DNA of 64,000 nucleotides from Akanthomyces muscarius (lineage: Eukaryota > Ascomycota > Sordariomycetes > Hypocreales > Cordycipitaceae): the NCBI RefSeq assembly GCF_028009165.1, contig NW_026611618.1:186001-250000 (forward strand), written 5' to 3'. The translations under genes were made by a program, and so were the position numbers. Under the pieces are notes generated by a model, which made no database searches, was not told the origin of the DNA, and was given only the letters and a program-made list of their open reading frames with translations. Positions 23,501 through 34,835 of the stretch are shown here, one piece after another; positions within the stretch are counted from its first letter, which is position 1, and each line of letters starts with the position of its first letter.

Positions 23501-25924
23501 ATGGTGGCGAGGAACAGTAAAAAAAAAATGTCTGTTTCAATTTACGAGAGATCCCCTGCTGTTATATGTAAATAGAGGAGGGATTACCGGGAGGATCAGT
23601 GGGTGAACTGGACAATAATGGTAAAAATACGGGAGAGATATATGTGCTTGCCCAACGCTGCCTGTTGCAGCACTCACAATGATAGAGCGTCCAGGGATAG
23701 CTACATCGTAAAAAGGCGACAGACGATTTTTTTTTACAACTGGGGTTTTTTTTCAATTTTTTTTTTCATAATTCTTTTTTCTTCCTTTCGCTCTCCATTG
23801 TCGACGTGCTAACAGGCAGACAGTCAGTCGCCCGCAAAAAGGTACATTGAAGAGGTACTTGCTTGGGGGAGTAAGAGAGCGCGTGATTGGCCAGAGTCTA
23901 GGCGCTGGGGCGGGGCAGAGGGCCTGTGGCTTGCAGGAGGGGAGGGGCGTCAGGCAAGTGTGGGAGGATCTATATTTAGCAGCAAACCGCATGTTTTTTC
24001 TCTCCCAGAGGGCTGGGCTGGGCTGGGTCGCCGTCCTGTCTGTCCTGGTGGTTGGCGTCCAGGAATGGACTCCCAGGGTTTCGCATTAGAGGGAGCGAGC
24101 GGCGCGCCTGACTTTGGCTGCCGTGAGTGACGACCACTCTTTTCGGCGGCTTGTTGCAGCCAGTTGTTGTTATTGTTGCCCGCTGCTTGTGTTTACTGCA
24201 ATAGTCTTGTCCTGTGCGTTTGCATCCGGGCTGCTGCTCTCTCTGCCTCTGGGCCCTGTGACGGACCAGTCAGCGACAGGGGGAGACCCCGGGACGAGGC
24301 CAGGTCTTTTCTTAGCACAAGCCTGCCTCCCCCCTCCCCTGTTGAGCTGCAAGGCGAAAAGGTAGGTGCAAAGTAGTGTTATTGGGCTGCTGCACCAGTA
24401 ATGCACTGTAATTTGACCGAACGGTACCTGGAGTGCGGCCGCCCCACTCGCTATTTTTGGTCCTCGAGCGGTACCCGGGGGGGGGGGGGGATGCGAAGGT
24501 AACTTGTCCACCCATCACAGTGAATTGAGGATAGCAGAAAAAGAGGTGCGGCGATGTCAGTCGATGTGGCATCGTAGGCGACTTGGCAGACAAGTCGAGG
24601 GAAGAAGAAAAGATGCGCTGGATTTCAGATGCTACCTACGGTTCTGCTCACGGATGCTCATCCCGGCAGCCTGCATCAGCGCTTGCTTGCTGCTGTAACG
24701 GACCGCCCCAGCGCCACCCCAGCAACAATCCGCAGCAGCGCAAAGTAACAATGCACGAATGATGATCCAGCTTGGGAATCCCAGCCATACAGCCGTCTTT
24801 TTCACCAGCCAGTGGCAGAAGAGCGAGCATGTATGTACATCCGTGTGCCGCCCACATGCAGCACGCCTCCATGTAACTAGGTACCTACCTGCAGGCTAAA
24901 ACTGCCCTGGCCCCCCCCCCTGGCTACAGGGCCCTCGTCTGCTGTGGCGCCCGTCTGCACCGCCAAAACACGCCTGTAGAGTCTGCACGCCCCCTCCTCC
25001 ACTCCTCCTCATCCACTCCTCCCACACTCACAACTTACACTCCCACTCCATCTCCCACTTCTTTTCTTCCTCTCCTCATATTTTGCCATTCTACCAACAA
25101 AGGCGTCCACCACTGTCGACCATCCGGACGGGTCATCTCCTCTTCTCAACCTCGAACCATCCCCTTCCGGAATATGCGTTGACTCTGGCGTCTTCTTCTC
25201 CCACCTTTGCCTTTTTCTTCTTATTCTTCTTCCGCTTCTCTTTTCCTCCCATCTCTGTTTCGCCAGCGCCCATTCCCGCCCGTTGTCTCCTTGGTGTGTC
25301 TCTGGAGTTGCGGCCACGCTCGACGCTCCTCTAGCCGCCCGACCGGTTCGCCTGTCTCACATCGCCGCTACCTCTTCATTCCGTTGCGATTCGAATCTGC
25401 CACATCCAATCTCCCTCGACCACGCGCCTTTGCTTCGTTTCTCGCCCGCGGCGGCTCCTCAAACACGCTTCGCTAGGGCTTGGGCTTTGTTCCTGGCCAA
25501 CACAGCCCCGACCGAGATTATCTGCGCCTGTCTCTGCGACGAGACAAGCCCTACTTCGAGACTCTGTTCTTCACACCAGTCTCCGCCGTCTGCTCCAAGC
25601 TCGATCCTTCTTGTCGCATCGTCTTCTTCTACAACCCAGGCACCCGGGAGACTGCCCTTTATTTGCGCCTCACGGCCCAAGTCTCGACGACACCGCGACT
25701 CTTCCCGTCGCCAAATCTTTCCTTGCAAACTAATTTCGCCCTTTCGACCGCTTTTCTCGGACCCAGCAGGACTGTATCCCTCCGATCAACGCCTTTGCGA
25801 CTAGGGCAAAGCACGTTGTTTTTCAACAATTTTCGCATCACCGCCGTACACCCAACACCTGTTTCCTCGACAGGCTTGGCTTTCCTCTTTTTTGAAACAC
25901 GGTGCTGGCAGCTGGTACGAAAAC
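17596..25924. other. 8.3-kb gene-empty divergent region
   Basis: Between the start of the disordered protein gene (minus) and the start of the phosphatase gene (plus) I find no gene I can support. The longest frames (for example 19102-19878 minus and 21915-22559 plus) have unlikely composition, no domain and no splice partner. Base composition is normal, without RIP signature, and I see no tRNA. The last 900 bp (about 25000-25924) are strongly CT-rich and look like the core promoter and long 5' leader of the phosphatase gene, with several short upstream frames. The rest may hold distal control elements or non-coding transcripts. Mononucleotide tracts occur at 23726-23766 (interrupted T runs) and 24477-24491 (G). 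Confidence 0.5.
24477..24491. repeat. poly-G run (15 nt)
   Basis: Uninterrupted G run in the long non-coding interval. Confidence 0.9.
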
Positions 25925-28375
25925 ATGCCGTCCGCTGCCGCCCGTCGACTATACGAAGATCAAATACCGACTTTCATGTCCGTGTTTGATCTCGACGCCG
26001 ATACCATTGGTGACTGTGACACGGTGACTGTTCTCGAACCCAAGCTCGTCGGCATGGACTCCAAGACGATCCTGACGGCATCGGGTCAGGATGGCGCCAT
26101 TCACCAAGACCCAAACCACAAACATAGCGACAGCACATCGACGCAAATGTCAGAGTCTACCGACTCTTCGCCTACTACAACTTTGTCAACCACCGATTCC
26201 TCACCTCTGACGGATCGATCGCCATCCTCCTCGCCGGACTCACCCGTCAATACCAACCTCATTCCTCTCAACAACTACCCGAGTACCACGTTTGGCAACA
26301 TTCCCGTGACGAACAACATATCTGTGCTCCCGGTTGGTGATGCTCCTGCGCTCAGTCGTCCCATGACCTCGCCCGCGCCGCGCCGACCGCGCAACATGAA
26401 GGGTCTCTCCATTCTCCCTCCTCTAGCCGTCACTACCACGGCCGATGCTTCCACCGTTGAACCTGCCTCGCCCTGCTTCATCAAGCCTCAGCTGCCGGCC
26501 CCGAGACGCAAACCCAGCCAGCTTAGTCTGCGCACAAACACCCAGGATTTCGTGAGACCAGTTCTCGAAGTACCACCTTCGCCTGCCATACCCCCGATTC
26601 TTCAGCGCCGCGCACTCAAGCACACGACATCGACACCGCACATGCTGAGCGTGATCAAGACTTCGCAAGTACCGACGCTGCCACCTCTGCCTTCGTCACG
26701 GATGCTTGAGCGCAACGAATCTGGCCTGTCCGAGGTCTTGCGTCCTATGAAGACTGGCATGCGCTCATCATTCGACGCTTCCATTACCGAAGAGGATTCA
26801 CCCATTAAAGCGCAAATGGCTAGCCGCCAAGATTTTGAGCCTTATGACGAGAGCATCAACAATGAAGACCAAAAGTCGCCCACATATCCCGACGGTCCCG
26901 TTGCCATCTACGGAGACGACGTATATTTGTACCTGGAACCAACCGCTGAAGAGGCTTCCAAATTTGACGTCGTGTTCAACGTTGCTCGCGAGGTCGAGAA
27001 TCCCTTCCAAGTGCTTAAGCGGAAGCAAGTGGAAGAACTTGACAGACAAGCGCAGCCTGACTTCAGCCCAATTCCGGATACTGCTGTCACTACTGCCAGC
27101 TTCGCTACGGCCTTCGAATTCCAACCCGACGACAGCAGCATTGAGACACCAACCACACCCAAGGCAAACCCGCTCAAGACTCCCGAATATGTTCACATCC
27201 CATGGGACCACAACACCGACATTGCACCCGATCTAATGCAACTTTGCGAATCCATCCATAACCATACCAAAGAAGGCAAAAAGGTCCTTATCCACTGCCA
27301 GCAAGGCGCCAGCCGCTCCGCCAGCTTGATTATTGCCTATGGCTTATATCTTAACCCCGAGCTGAGCGTCAATGACGCATACTACGCCGCCCAGGCCAAG
27401 AGCCGCTGGATCAGCCCCAACATGAAGCTCATGTACTCGCTGCAGGACTTCCAAAAAGAAATCTCCAAGAAAAAGTCGACCCCGGCCTCCGCAGCTTACC
27501 GCCCTCGCACAGGCCGCAGCCCCAACAAGCACCGCCTGACCTTGTCTGCCGATGCTATCGACGTCTCCCCCAAGGAGCCCTTGTCTGCCCCGCTTCCCAG
27601 TGAGGAGGAAAAGTCCAGGGAAGAAATGCTCAAGGATGGCAGTAAGCGCGCCCGAGGAAACTCTTCCCCGGGCTTGCAAAGCATATCTCCAGGTCCTGCC
27701 TCGGCGCCATTGACCTTTTCTTGGAAGAATATCGAACCCTTTGCCCCAAGGGAAGACCACTGCGCGAAGGATACCGAGCTACCACCCATACCGACTATCG
27801 CTGCGCCGTCGCCTCCCATTCCGCCAATGCCAACAATGGCTCCGCCGCCCGTACCTGTGCAAGCGCCTCTGCAGCTGGAACAAGTGCCGCCGCGACCCAA
27901 GTCGAGCATGAGCCGTCAAGAACCCAGCTCCAACAGGAACGCACAATCGTGGTTGGACAGCTTGCATCCTTCCCTTCCTCGGCCCCGGTCTAGCGTGGGC
28001 CTACGCGCTCTTCCGCTGCGGAGCTATCAAGACCAGATGCCGAGCGTCCTCGACCCGCGCGCCATCTCGACCACGCATACTCTTGACCTCCCGACAACAC
28101 CCTGCGACGAGCCCGCGCTGCTGTCTCCGCGCGCCGAGACGATGACGAACCCGCTCCTCGACCACGCTGGATTCTCCGGATACGCTGGCATGCAGTACAT
28201 GAACACGCCAGCCGCCCCGGCGCCTGTCCCAACCGGGCTCTTTTCGCCACGAGGCACGACATTCCCGCGCGAGGCGACGTTTTTCTTTGGCCGGCCAGAC
28301 CCTATGGTCGACCCGCGCAGCCCACCGACGCGAGGCGAGGCGCCCATTATTCGATCCATTGATGACCTATTATGA
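25925..28375 (+). CDS. dual-specificity MAP-kinase phosphatase (Msg5/Pmp1 type)
   Basis: Single exon, 816 residues. The catalytic DSP domain lies roughly at residues 325-520. VYLYLEPTAEEASKFDVVFN and AREVENPF begin it, VHIPWDHNTDI carries the probable general-acid Asp, and IHCQQGASRSASLIIAYG holds the signature HCX5R with Cys458 and Arg464. The long N-terminal half is Ser/Thr/Pro-rich and disordered, as in budding yeast Msg5, where it contains kinase-docking sites. The C-terminal 300 residues are also disordered and proline-rich. Msg5 and Pmp1 dephosphorylate the TxY loop of MAP kinases and dampen cell-wall-integrity and pheromone signalling. Start: ATG at 25925; the frame upstream begins only with a TTG. 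The long CT-rich leader suggests complex transcriptional or translational control. An Rnc1-type RNA-binding protein gene lies about 3.6 kb downstream. Confidence 0.9.
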   Translation: MPSAAARRLYEDQIPTFMSVFDLDADTIGDCDTVTVLEPKLVGMDSKTILTASGQDGAIHQDPNHKHSDSTSTQMSESTDSSPTTTLSTTDSSPLTDRSPSSSPDSPVNTNLIPLNNYPSTTFGNIPVTNNISVLPVGDAPALSRPMTSPAPRRPRNMKGLSILPPLAVTTTADASTVEPASPCFIKPQLPAPRRKPSQLSLRTNTQDFVRPVLEVPPSPAIPPILQRRALKHTTSTPHMLSVIKTSQVPTLPPLPSSRMLERNESGLSEVLRPMKTGMRSSFDASITEEDSPIKAQMASRQDFEPYDESINNEDQKSPTYPDGPVAIYGDDVYLYLEPTAEEASKFDVVFNVAREVENPFQVLKRKQVEELDRQAQPDFSPIPDTAVTTASFATAFEFQPDDSSIETPTTPKANPLKTPEYVHIPWDHNTDIAPDLMQLCESIHNHTKEGKKVLIHCQQGASRSASLIIAYGLYLNPELSVNDAYYAAQAKSRWISPNMKLMYSLQDFQKEISKKKSTPASAAYRPRTGRSPNKHRLTLSADAIDVSPKEPLSAPLPSEEEKSREEMLKDGSKRARGNSSPGLQSISPGPASAPLTFSWKNIEPFAPREDHCAKDTELPPIPTIAAPSPPIPPMPTMAPPPVPVQAPLQLEQVPPRPKSSMSRQEPSSNRNAQSWLDSLHPSLPRPRSSVGLRALPLRSYQDQMPSVLDPRAISTTHTLDLPTTPCDEPALLSPRAETMTNPLLDHAGFSGYAGMQYMNTPAAPAPVPTGLFSPRGTTFPREATFFFGRPDPMVDPRSPPTRGEAPIIRSIDDLL

Positions 28376-29345
28376 GAAGATTACCCTGACGATTTGGCAT
28401 TGAAACCACCACTTTATATACACACCTACCACCAATCCGGCAGAGCAGGACTGCTGGCACATATCCTGCCATGTCACCGGACATGCTGCCGTTTTACTTT
28501 ACCTTCACATTCACTCTTTAATCCAAAGACCTTTATGGCCAATACCAACGAACTATTTGCTTTTCTTAGCATGCATCGGCGTTGTGTGCGCGCGCAGATC
28601 CGTACATTTTTCATCGTCTAGCAGCCTATATGCTGTGGGAGTTGTACAATTCTGCGATACCCCCCCAATATTGCGGTTCCTCTGGTGGAATACAGGCACC
28701 GGAGCACGGAGCCCATGGCTTCTTTACCAGAGTTTGCCTCTTTTTTTTTTTTTTTTTTTTTTTCTGCATATTCTGGTTTCCCAATCAGCAAACGATCTCT
28801 TTTTTTTTTCACCATCTTTTCCTGCAGGAGGCAAAGGAAAAGCGCAATCGTTGAATCCTCTTTCTTTTTATATATGTTGAAAAATTTACATTCCTGTCGT
28901 TTATTCTCATCTGGCCGTGGTAATACTGGAATTTTTGGGACCATTTGTGTTGCGTGAGCATGGCATTGCATTGCCTCGGTGCAACAAAGAGTTCTTGTCT
29001 TTTTGCTGTTGTTAGTTGGTCAAGTTATGATGACGGCAGGCGGGACGGGGTTTTTACTACATACGGGTGATGTCTTGAGGAAAATAAAAACCCTTTCAAA
29101 AATTTAAACAGCGCTGCATTGATAGCGACATTCTTTGATTGTGCCATGTGGCTGTTACAAACATGTACGTCTGGATAGTTACATGGTGACGCATCCAAAT
29201 CCGAGAGTATATAATTACTTTTCATGAAAGGTGTATGCGCTATACTTGCCGCAAATGCCCATCCGTGTTGCAATCAGCCATGTAAACCCTCTCTATATAC
29301 AATCCGCACCCCACCTTCTTCTCGCCCGCTCCATCTTCGTTTCCA
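28376..29345. other. convergent 3' intergenic region
   Basis: 970 bp between the phosphatase and transporter genes. It contains a 23-base T run (28741-28763) and AT-rich 3' UTR-like sequence. I count two UCAU tetramers in 28376-28970, near 28611 and 28906. No gene seen. Confidence 0.5.
28741..28763. repeat. poly-T run (23 nt)
   Basis: Uninterrupted T run in the probable 3' UTR of the phosphatase gene. In the mRNA it would be a U23 tract. Confidence 0.9.
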
Positions 29346-30836
29346 TCAGCCAGACTTGGCCTTCTTCGCCGCCTCCTTGGCCATCTTCTCCCTCCTCGCA
29401 ATGCCTGCCTCTACACCGATGCCCCCAAACACCAGTCCCACGCCGAGCCACTGCATCCTCGTCAACCGATGGCCAAATGCCAGCACCGACAGCATCATCG
29501 TCACCATCTTTCTCGTCACCGTCACCGTCACCAGCAGCACCGACGAAAATGTCGACAACGTGTAAACTACCACACCCGTATCGTTAGCATTTCGTTTCTT
29601 TTGTTTTTTTTCCCTCGCTGCGCTCAACGTCGGCCACGAAAAGATAAGCTGCAGCCCTAGACACACACACCCGGTGTCCAGCGCTCTCGCGAGGACACGA
29701 GTATCCCCCGTCAAGGGCGAACGAAGCGAGGATCAGAGCAAAGGACTTACAGATGAAGACTTGGCCAACGGCACCACACGCCGCAAAGCCGAGGACGTCC
29801 TTCCACACCGCCGGATACCGACCCATAAACGCCAGCGCATCGCCCAACTCGCCAGCATCGCCAGATCCCAGTCCCAACCACTCGCCCGCGCCCGTCGCGC
29901 CCAGCACCGCCGGCCCAATCAGCAGATACGCGCCCGTAACCAGCGAGCTCATCATGTTGTTCGCGCACATCATCTGCGGGCCCGTGTACGGCTGAAACGA
30001 CGTAAAGATGTAGTCCTGGGTGCTATTCGTCAAGCCGTCAAAGAGCAGGTTGATACCCAGCAGCAGCATCCCCCACGCCACATTCGCGTCCTCGCCCAGC
30101 CTGCTCGCCTTGCTCTTCTTCTTGCTCCCCGAATGCAGCGTAAACACGGCCACGCCCGCTGTCACCGCCGCCACGACCAGGTACTTGTACAGCGGGTAGC
30201 GCTTGCGGAAGACGGTAATGTGCAGGAACATGACGGGCAGCAGCTTGCAGCTCTTGGCGAGAAGAAACGTTATGTAGTCAATGTGCGCCAGGCTCGCGTA
30301 GCCAAACGGCGACGCCAGGCTCGACGTCACGGCCACTAGCGCCAGCGGCGCCAGGATCCGCGACGACGGGATGATGGGCGGCGTGGCCGCGCCGCGGGGC
30401 GTCGAGAGCACCAGGTATACGCTGCCGACGAGCGCGGCAAACAGCGACTGGATCGTGTTGAGGAAGACGGGGAAGTGCCAGACTTCCTGCGCGGGGCCGT
30501 GGCGCGTTGTCGTGAGCTTTTCCTGGAGGTATGCCCACGTCAGACTTATCCAACCACTTCCAGTTAGCAACTACGAAAATAAAATAAAAGGTACGTTGTT
30601 TTTCAGAGAGGGAAAACGCACAAGGAGGCATAGATGCCCGAGACGGCAATGACGAGCTGCATAATTCCCGCGTCCGCTTTCGTGGCAGGAGTCGTCGGCG
30701 CAGCAGCTTTCGCGACTACTACAGCGCCATTGGATGTTGACTTGGGGCCAGAAGAAGACTCCCAATCGGCTGTCTCCTTGTTGAAGAACTCCGACGAGGC
30801 CTGTCGCTTGTTGGGTACCTGCTTGGTGCGTGCCAT
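29346..30836 (-). CDS. hut1: UDP-galactose transporter, Hut1 family
   Basis: Three exons on the minus strand (30836-30622, 30544-29751, 29566-29346) with introns of 77 and 184 bp give 409 residues. A hydrophilic N-terminus ([14 protein letters not shown]) precedes about ten transmembrane helices of the nucleotide-sugar transporter fold (SLC35B/UAA). Recognisable Hut1 blocks are [19 protein letters not shown] across the first splice junction, [41 protein letters not shown] and, across the second junction, [14 protein letters not shown] followed by [14 protein letters not shown]. Hut1 proteins move UDP-galactose, and probably UDP-glucose, into the ER lumen. The C-terminus is lysine-rich (AAKKAKSG) but is not a strict KKxx signal. 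The conserved joins make the splice model secure. Confidence 0.93.
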
Positions 30837-31992
30837 GGTTCTTTTTCTTCCAGCGGTCGGCGTTCGGTCGGTGGGTAGGTGAGCGCGCGTCGTGTAGAAG
30901 TCGCAATTCGGATCGATTCAGGGGGAGTTGGAACGAAAGAGTAAAGAAGAAAATAAAGAAAAGCCGAAAGAAATTAGGGAGAAAGGAGAGTGAAGGAGCC
31001 TCCGCGGGAGAATTAGCGACGGCGCAGGACAGTTGTGCAGTGTTCAAGTTCGGATTCGACCGTCGCGCAAATGGACAAGTTGGCTTCATGGCTAGCTCCA
31101 GCCCAGATTCGATGGACCCTGCGGGTGGTGGGGCCGATGGGGAATGCCGTGGCGCCACAGGCACAGCCTGTAATATCGAGTAGTGCTAAGGTAGCCCGGC
31201 AGGTAGGTACATGATGCTACGCTGTTTATCGATCTGCAGACTGAAATGCAATCGTTCAATCCAAAATGCATTCATTAGCTTCAGGGCAAGAAGTTTACAA
31301 GACAAGTAGCAATATATTTCATCTCGGCCAGAGGCTAAATACAAGTAATTACCCCGTGACCCGATGCCCGATCGAAAAGACAATGCCATGCAAGCGGCAA
31401 AGGGGTATAAGCAAGAGATGAACAATGAATCGCCAGCCCAAGCGGGCTCAAAATAGGTAATTTTCTGTTTTTCAAAGCAAAGCAAGTCGTGCGTCAGGAC
31501 AGAAGAGAGTAGAGATATGGTGATTCCAGAGGGTACGCAGCGCGCACCTCGTCCGGTCGAGGTAGGGTCGTAGAGTGTCCCAGGTGACGTCTTGGTATCA
31601 GCATAAGTCATGGAGCTAGCGGATCTGCTCCCAGAAAACAAGGACATGCGAGCCTGCATAGCTAAAGTTTATACAGTGGTAGTCGTCGATAAGGTCGGAT
31701 AATGTTTAATGTGTTGTAGAGGTGAGAAGGAGAGTGTGTGAATCGACATGAGGAGTTGAAGCGGAGTGCTGAATTCGAAACCCAATCGCAAGCATAAACA
31801 AACGAAGCAAAGAATGATAACGCGGCTCGCTCACTGCTGTAATGAAAGTGCTGTCGCCGTGGTTGAAGCTGATTCTGCTGCCAAGAGTCTGCATCTTGGG
31901 CAGAAGCTGCCAAACGCCATTCGAAAAAAGCCCATGCATAAGTGGTATAAAAATGCGAATAAGAGAGCAGCGTAGCAATCACGCAAACATGC
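30837..31992. other. intergenic: hut1 promoter and KH-gene 3' UTR
   Basis: 1.16 kb between two minus-strand genes. The part near 30837-31000 is purine-rich on this strand, i.e. CT-rich upstream of hut1. A 157-codon minus frame at 31186-31659 shows no domain or splice partner and is not called. The remainder is probably the 3' UTR of the KH gene. Confidence 0.45.
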
Positions 31993-33219
31993 CTACTCGG
32001 TGTCCTGCTGGCTGCGGCGCATCTTTTCGGCTTCGAGGTTTTCGTACAAGAGGAAGAGAGCAGATTCGTTGGCCTTGGCGGTGCCCATGATGGTAAACAT
32101 GCGTTCACCAGTTTCATCGTGGGGAGCCTGCACAGTTACAGTTAGCTGGAATTCCTCCTTGTATCTGTGCCTTGAAACATACCTTGGCAATGGAAATGCG
32201 AGCACCAGACGTCTTGCGAATCTCGGATATCTTGCTGCCGGCACGGCCGATGATGCACCCAACCATGTCTGCGGGAATGGAAATGTTTTGCGTTTGAATT
32301 TCTTCGCCATTCTCATCGTGGGTAGGAGGGCCACGCGAGGCGGCGTCCGAGTCGGAGCGGCGGGAAAAGGGGCGAGGGCCACCGCCGTTGCTAAAGTCGG
32401 AGCCGTTGCCGGTGCGCATGACACGGGGGCTGCTGTAATCGGCACGGCCGTTGCCAGTGGCACCAAAGCTACCGGTGCCACCGATGCTGCCAGTGGTGCC
32501 TGGTTGGGTGCGGACAACGGGGTTGTACAAGACGGTGCCGGTGCCGCGCTGCCAGTCATCGACAAGGCACTTGCAAATCTCCCAGAGAGCGCGCTGGATG
32601 CCCTCTGGGGTGCCTTGAACCTCGACGATCCGCTCGGTGGACTGAGGCAACATTTCCTTTTGAGCTACCATCCGGACACCAGACACATCTTGAATGTGCT
32701 TGATCTTTAGGCCCTGGCGGCCAATGACGGTGCCCATCTGGTTATGCGAGATGAGCAGCTTGATGGCTGGGGACTATTAGCAGGCAAGTAAAGGAGCAGG
32801 CGGATTCAAGAGCACATACGGTGAGTGCCATTGCCCTGGGCAATGCCGCCCATGCCCATGGCGGGAGCACCTTCGAGTAGCGCGCGGGCAACGATGGCAT
32901 AGGCGCGGGAAATGGCATCGCAGCCTCCAGTAATAGTTAGAACGCGGTCATGGACGCCCTGGACGACCTTGGAGACGCCGGCCTTGACGCCGGTCTCATC
33001 GCGAAGATCAGCGACGTTCTTGCCGGCCTTGCCGATAATGACACCAGCTTCCTTGGAGGAAACAATGGCGCGGAGGGTGAGCTGAGCCTGGGCGTACTCC
33101 TCGTCCGTCTTAGGGGCGGGTTCACCGTCGGGTCCGAGGCGGTCCTCCATCTTGAGGTGATCCATGGACTCCAAGAGGTCGTTGGAGCCGTTGGAGGAGA
33201 TGATATCCTGAGTAGACAT
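31993..33219 (-). CDS. three-KH-domain RNA-binding protein (Rnc1/Pbp2 type)
   Basis: Three exons on the minus strand (33219-32820, 32766-32183, 32127-31993; introns 53 and 55 bp) encode 372 residues. Each KH domain shows its GxxG loop: GVIIGKAGKNV in KH1, GTVIGRQGLKI in KH2 and GCIIGRAGSKI in KH3. A Gly/Ser/Arg-rich linker separates KH2 and KH3, and the last intron falls inside KH3. Architecture and length fit the PCBP-like family: fission yeast Rnc1, budding yeast Pbp2 and Hek2. Such proteins bind C/U-rich or UCAU-containing RNA and control mRNA stability, localisation or translation. Rnc1 stabilises the mRNA of the MAPK phosphatase Pmp1, which is notable because a phosphatase of that type is nearby. 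The 5' flank is strongly CT-rich in the direction of transcription. Confidence 0.92.
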
Positions 33220-34835
33220 GGTGGCTGGGATGGGGCGCGAGATGACGTAGGTAAACGAAAGCTCGGGGTGAAGGAATCGGGGGAGCAGGATGCTGCAAAG
33301 GTGCGGTTAGCTCATGGAAAATATTGAACTTGCAAGCGACAACGGCTGCAGGGCCAAGAGGCATCGACGTTGAGCACGTGTGGCTTGGGGGCCGAGACAT
33401 GCTACCCGCCGCGCCGACCAGTGCATGCGCCAGCAAGCAAACATCACCCACGTACCAGTATCAGTATCCTGTATCAAAGAGAAGATGGCAAAGCCGAAAA
33501 GGTGGCGAGAGAAGCTCAACAAAGGTCAATGGCCGTTGAAGAAGTGGTTTTGTGAGGGTCGACGTGGGACGAGCGCGACGACGTTGGCGGGGTCGAGGGA
33601 GATGGGAGGTGGGGAGAGAAAAAGGCGATGGTTGAGGTAGAGGCAAATACGAGCTGGAGGTGTCGAGAGAGGAAGCGGTAGGAGGACGATTCGGGAGAGG
33701 AAGTTTGGAGGAAGAGGAGGAGAGAGTTAGGCGAGGGTTGGAGAGGCGGGAGGAAGAAGGTGAAGGTGAAAGTCGGCGTAGCGTAGCAGGAGTGGTGGAG
33801 GGCGAAAAAAAAGTTGGTGGAGGTTGAGCTGGGCGAGGTAGGAGTAGAGGAGAGAGAGGCGTGAAGGAGAAAGGGCAGGGACGGCTGCTGCTTCCCCTCC
33901 CCTGCAACAGCTGGAAACGGCCGCTGAAAATTGCACAACGCCCACTGAGAGCCCACTAAACCTGCTGCGAACCAGTAGCATCCCAGCGGCTAGGACCCCT
34001 CAACAGGCGGGGTCTTTGGCAGGCTGTCGTGCTAGTACGTGCCGTGTACCCGTCTCAACGTCTCCTGCAGCGGCAAACGGGGGGCATTGGCATGTTCCTC
34101 CCAAGTACTGCCACGACAACAACAATGCCAACGCCCACTCGCTCGAGCAACTCGCAGACAACACAACAAAGAATGATGAAAGAACAAAATAGTAAAAGAA
34201 AATAACAACGCCATCCAATGTTTGCTAAAAAAAACATTATTCAATTTCCGCTGATTACCTGTATATAGTTCACTTTTGGCTTCGTGCTTGACCTCCTCAC
34301 GACAGCTCCCCTCCCTCCCCGCGTTCCTCCACCGCGTCATGGTGACTCGCTCGGCCAGCCCAGCCCTGCGGCCCAGCTTCTTGTTCCGCCCACGGTGCGG
34401 GGGTTGCCGTGAGCTAATTGACTGCAACGCGACACAATGTGGCGAGCCATGCTATTCACCAACATGCCGGCGTACAACGTTTTAGACCAAGACATGACGT
34501 CGATGCATGAGTGGCCACGCCTCGCGCCGCCGGCGATTTCGAGTTGCACCTACGCTTCTCAGCTCAAGGCACAAAAGAAGAAAAGATGCAGGAATCTCTC
34601 TCTTCTTGCACTCCCCCCCCCCCCCCCCCCCCCCTCCGCTTCACTCGACGTCGGCTGTGAAGACGGCCTGCAGCTACTACAGAATGCGAAACCGATGAGA
34701 CGACGTCTCTGGGCATTTTATTTGAAGTTGTAGGTCTATTCGTTTCAAGGTATACATGCTCAGATATCATCTTGTTGCCCTCTAGCGGCGAATCAGCCCT
34801 GTTGGAACATTATCTACATCTACCAAAATCCCACA
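33220..34835. other. intergenic: KH-gene promoter and leader
   Basis: 1.6 kb. The segment about 33480-33900 is purine-rich on this strand, so CT-rich as promoter and leader of the KH gene. A 22-base C run lies at 34613-34634. The part next to 34835 should be 3' UTR of the following minus-strand gene. No gene supported. Confidence 0.5.
34613..34634. repeat. poly-C run (22 nt)
   Basis: Uninterrupted C run in non-coding DNA. Together with 1317-1339 it is one of two C runs above 20 nt in the window. Confidence 0.9.

Noticed and set aside
17596..25924. tRNA genes in the long gap
   Set aside because: I searched by eye for T-loop (GTTCGANTC-like) and A-box patterns on both strands and found no cloverleaf. 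A covariance-model scan would be decisive.
31186..31659. 157-codon minus-strand frame downstream of the KH gene
   Set aside because: Composition is not protein-like and it probably lies in the KH gene's 3' UTR. No conserved motif seen.
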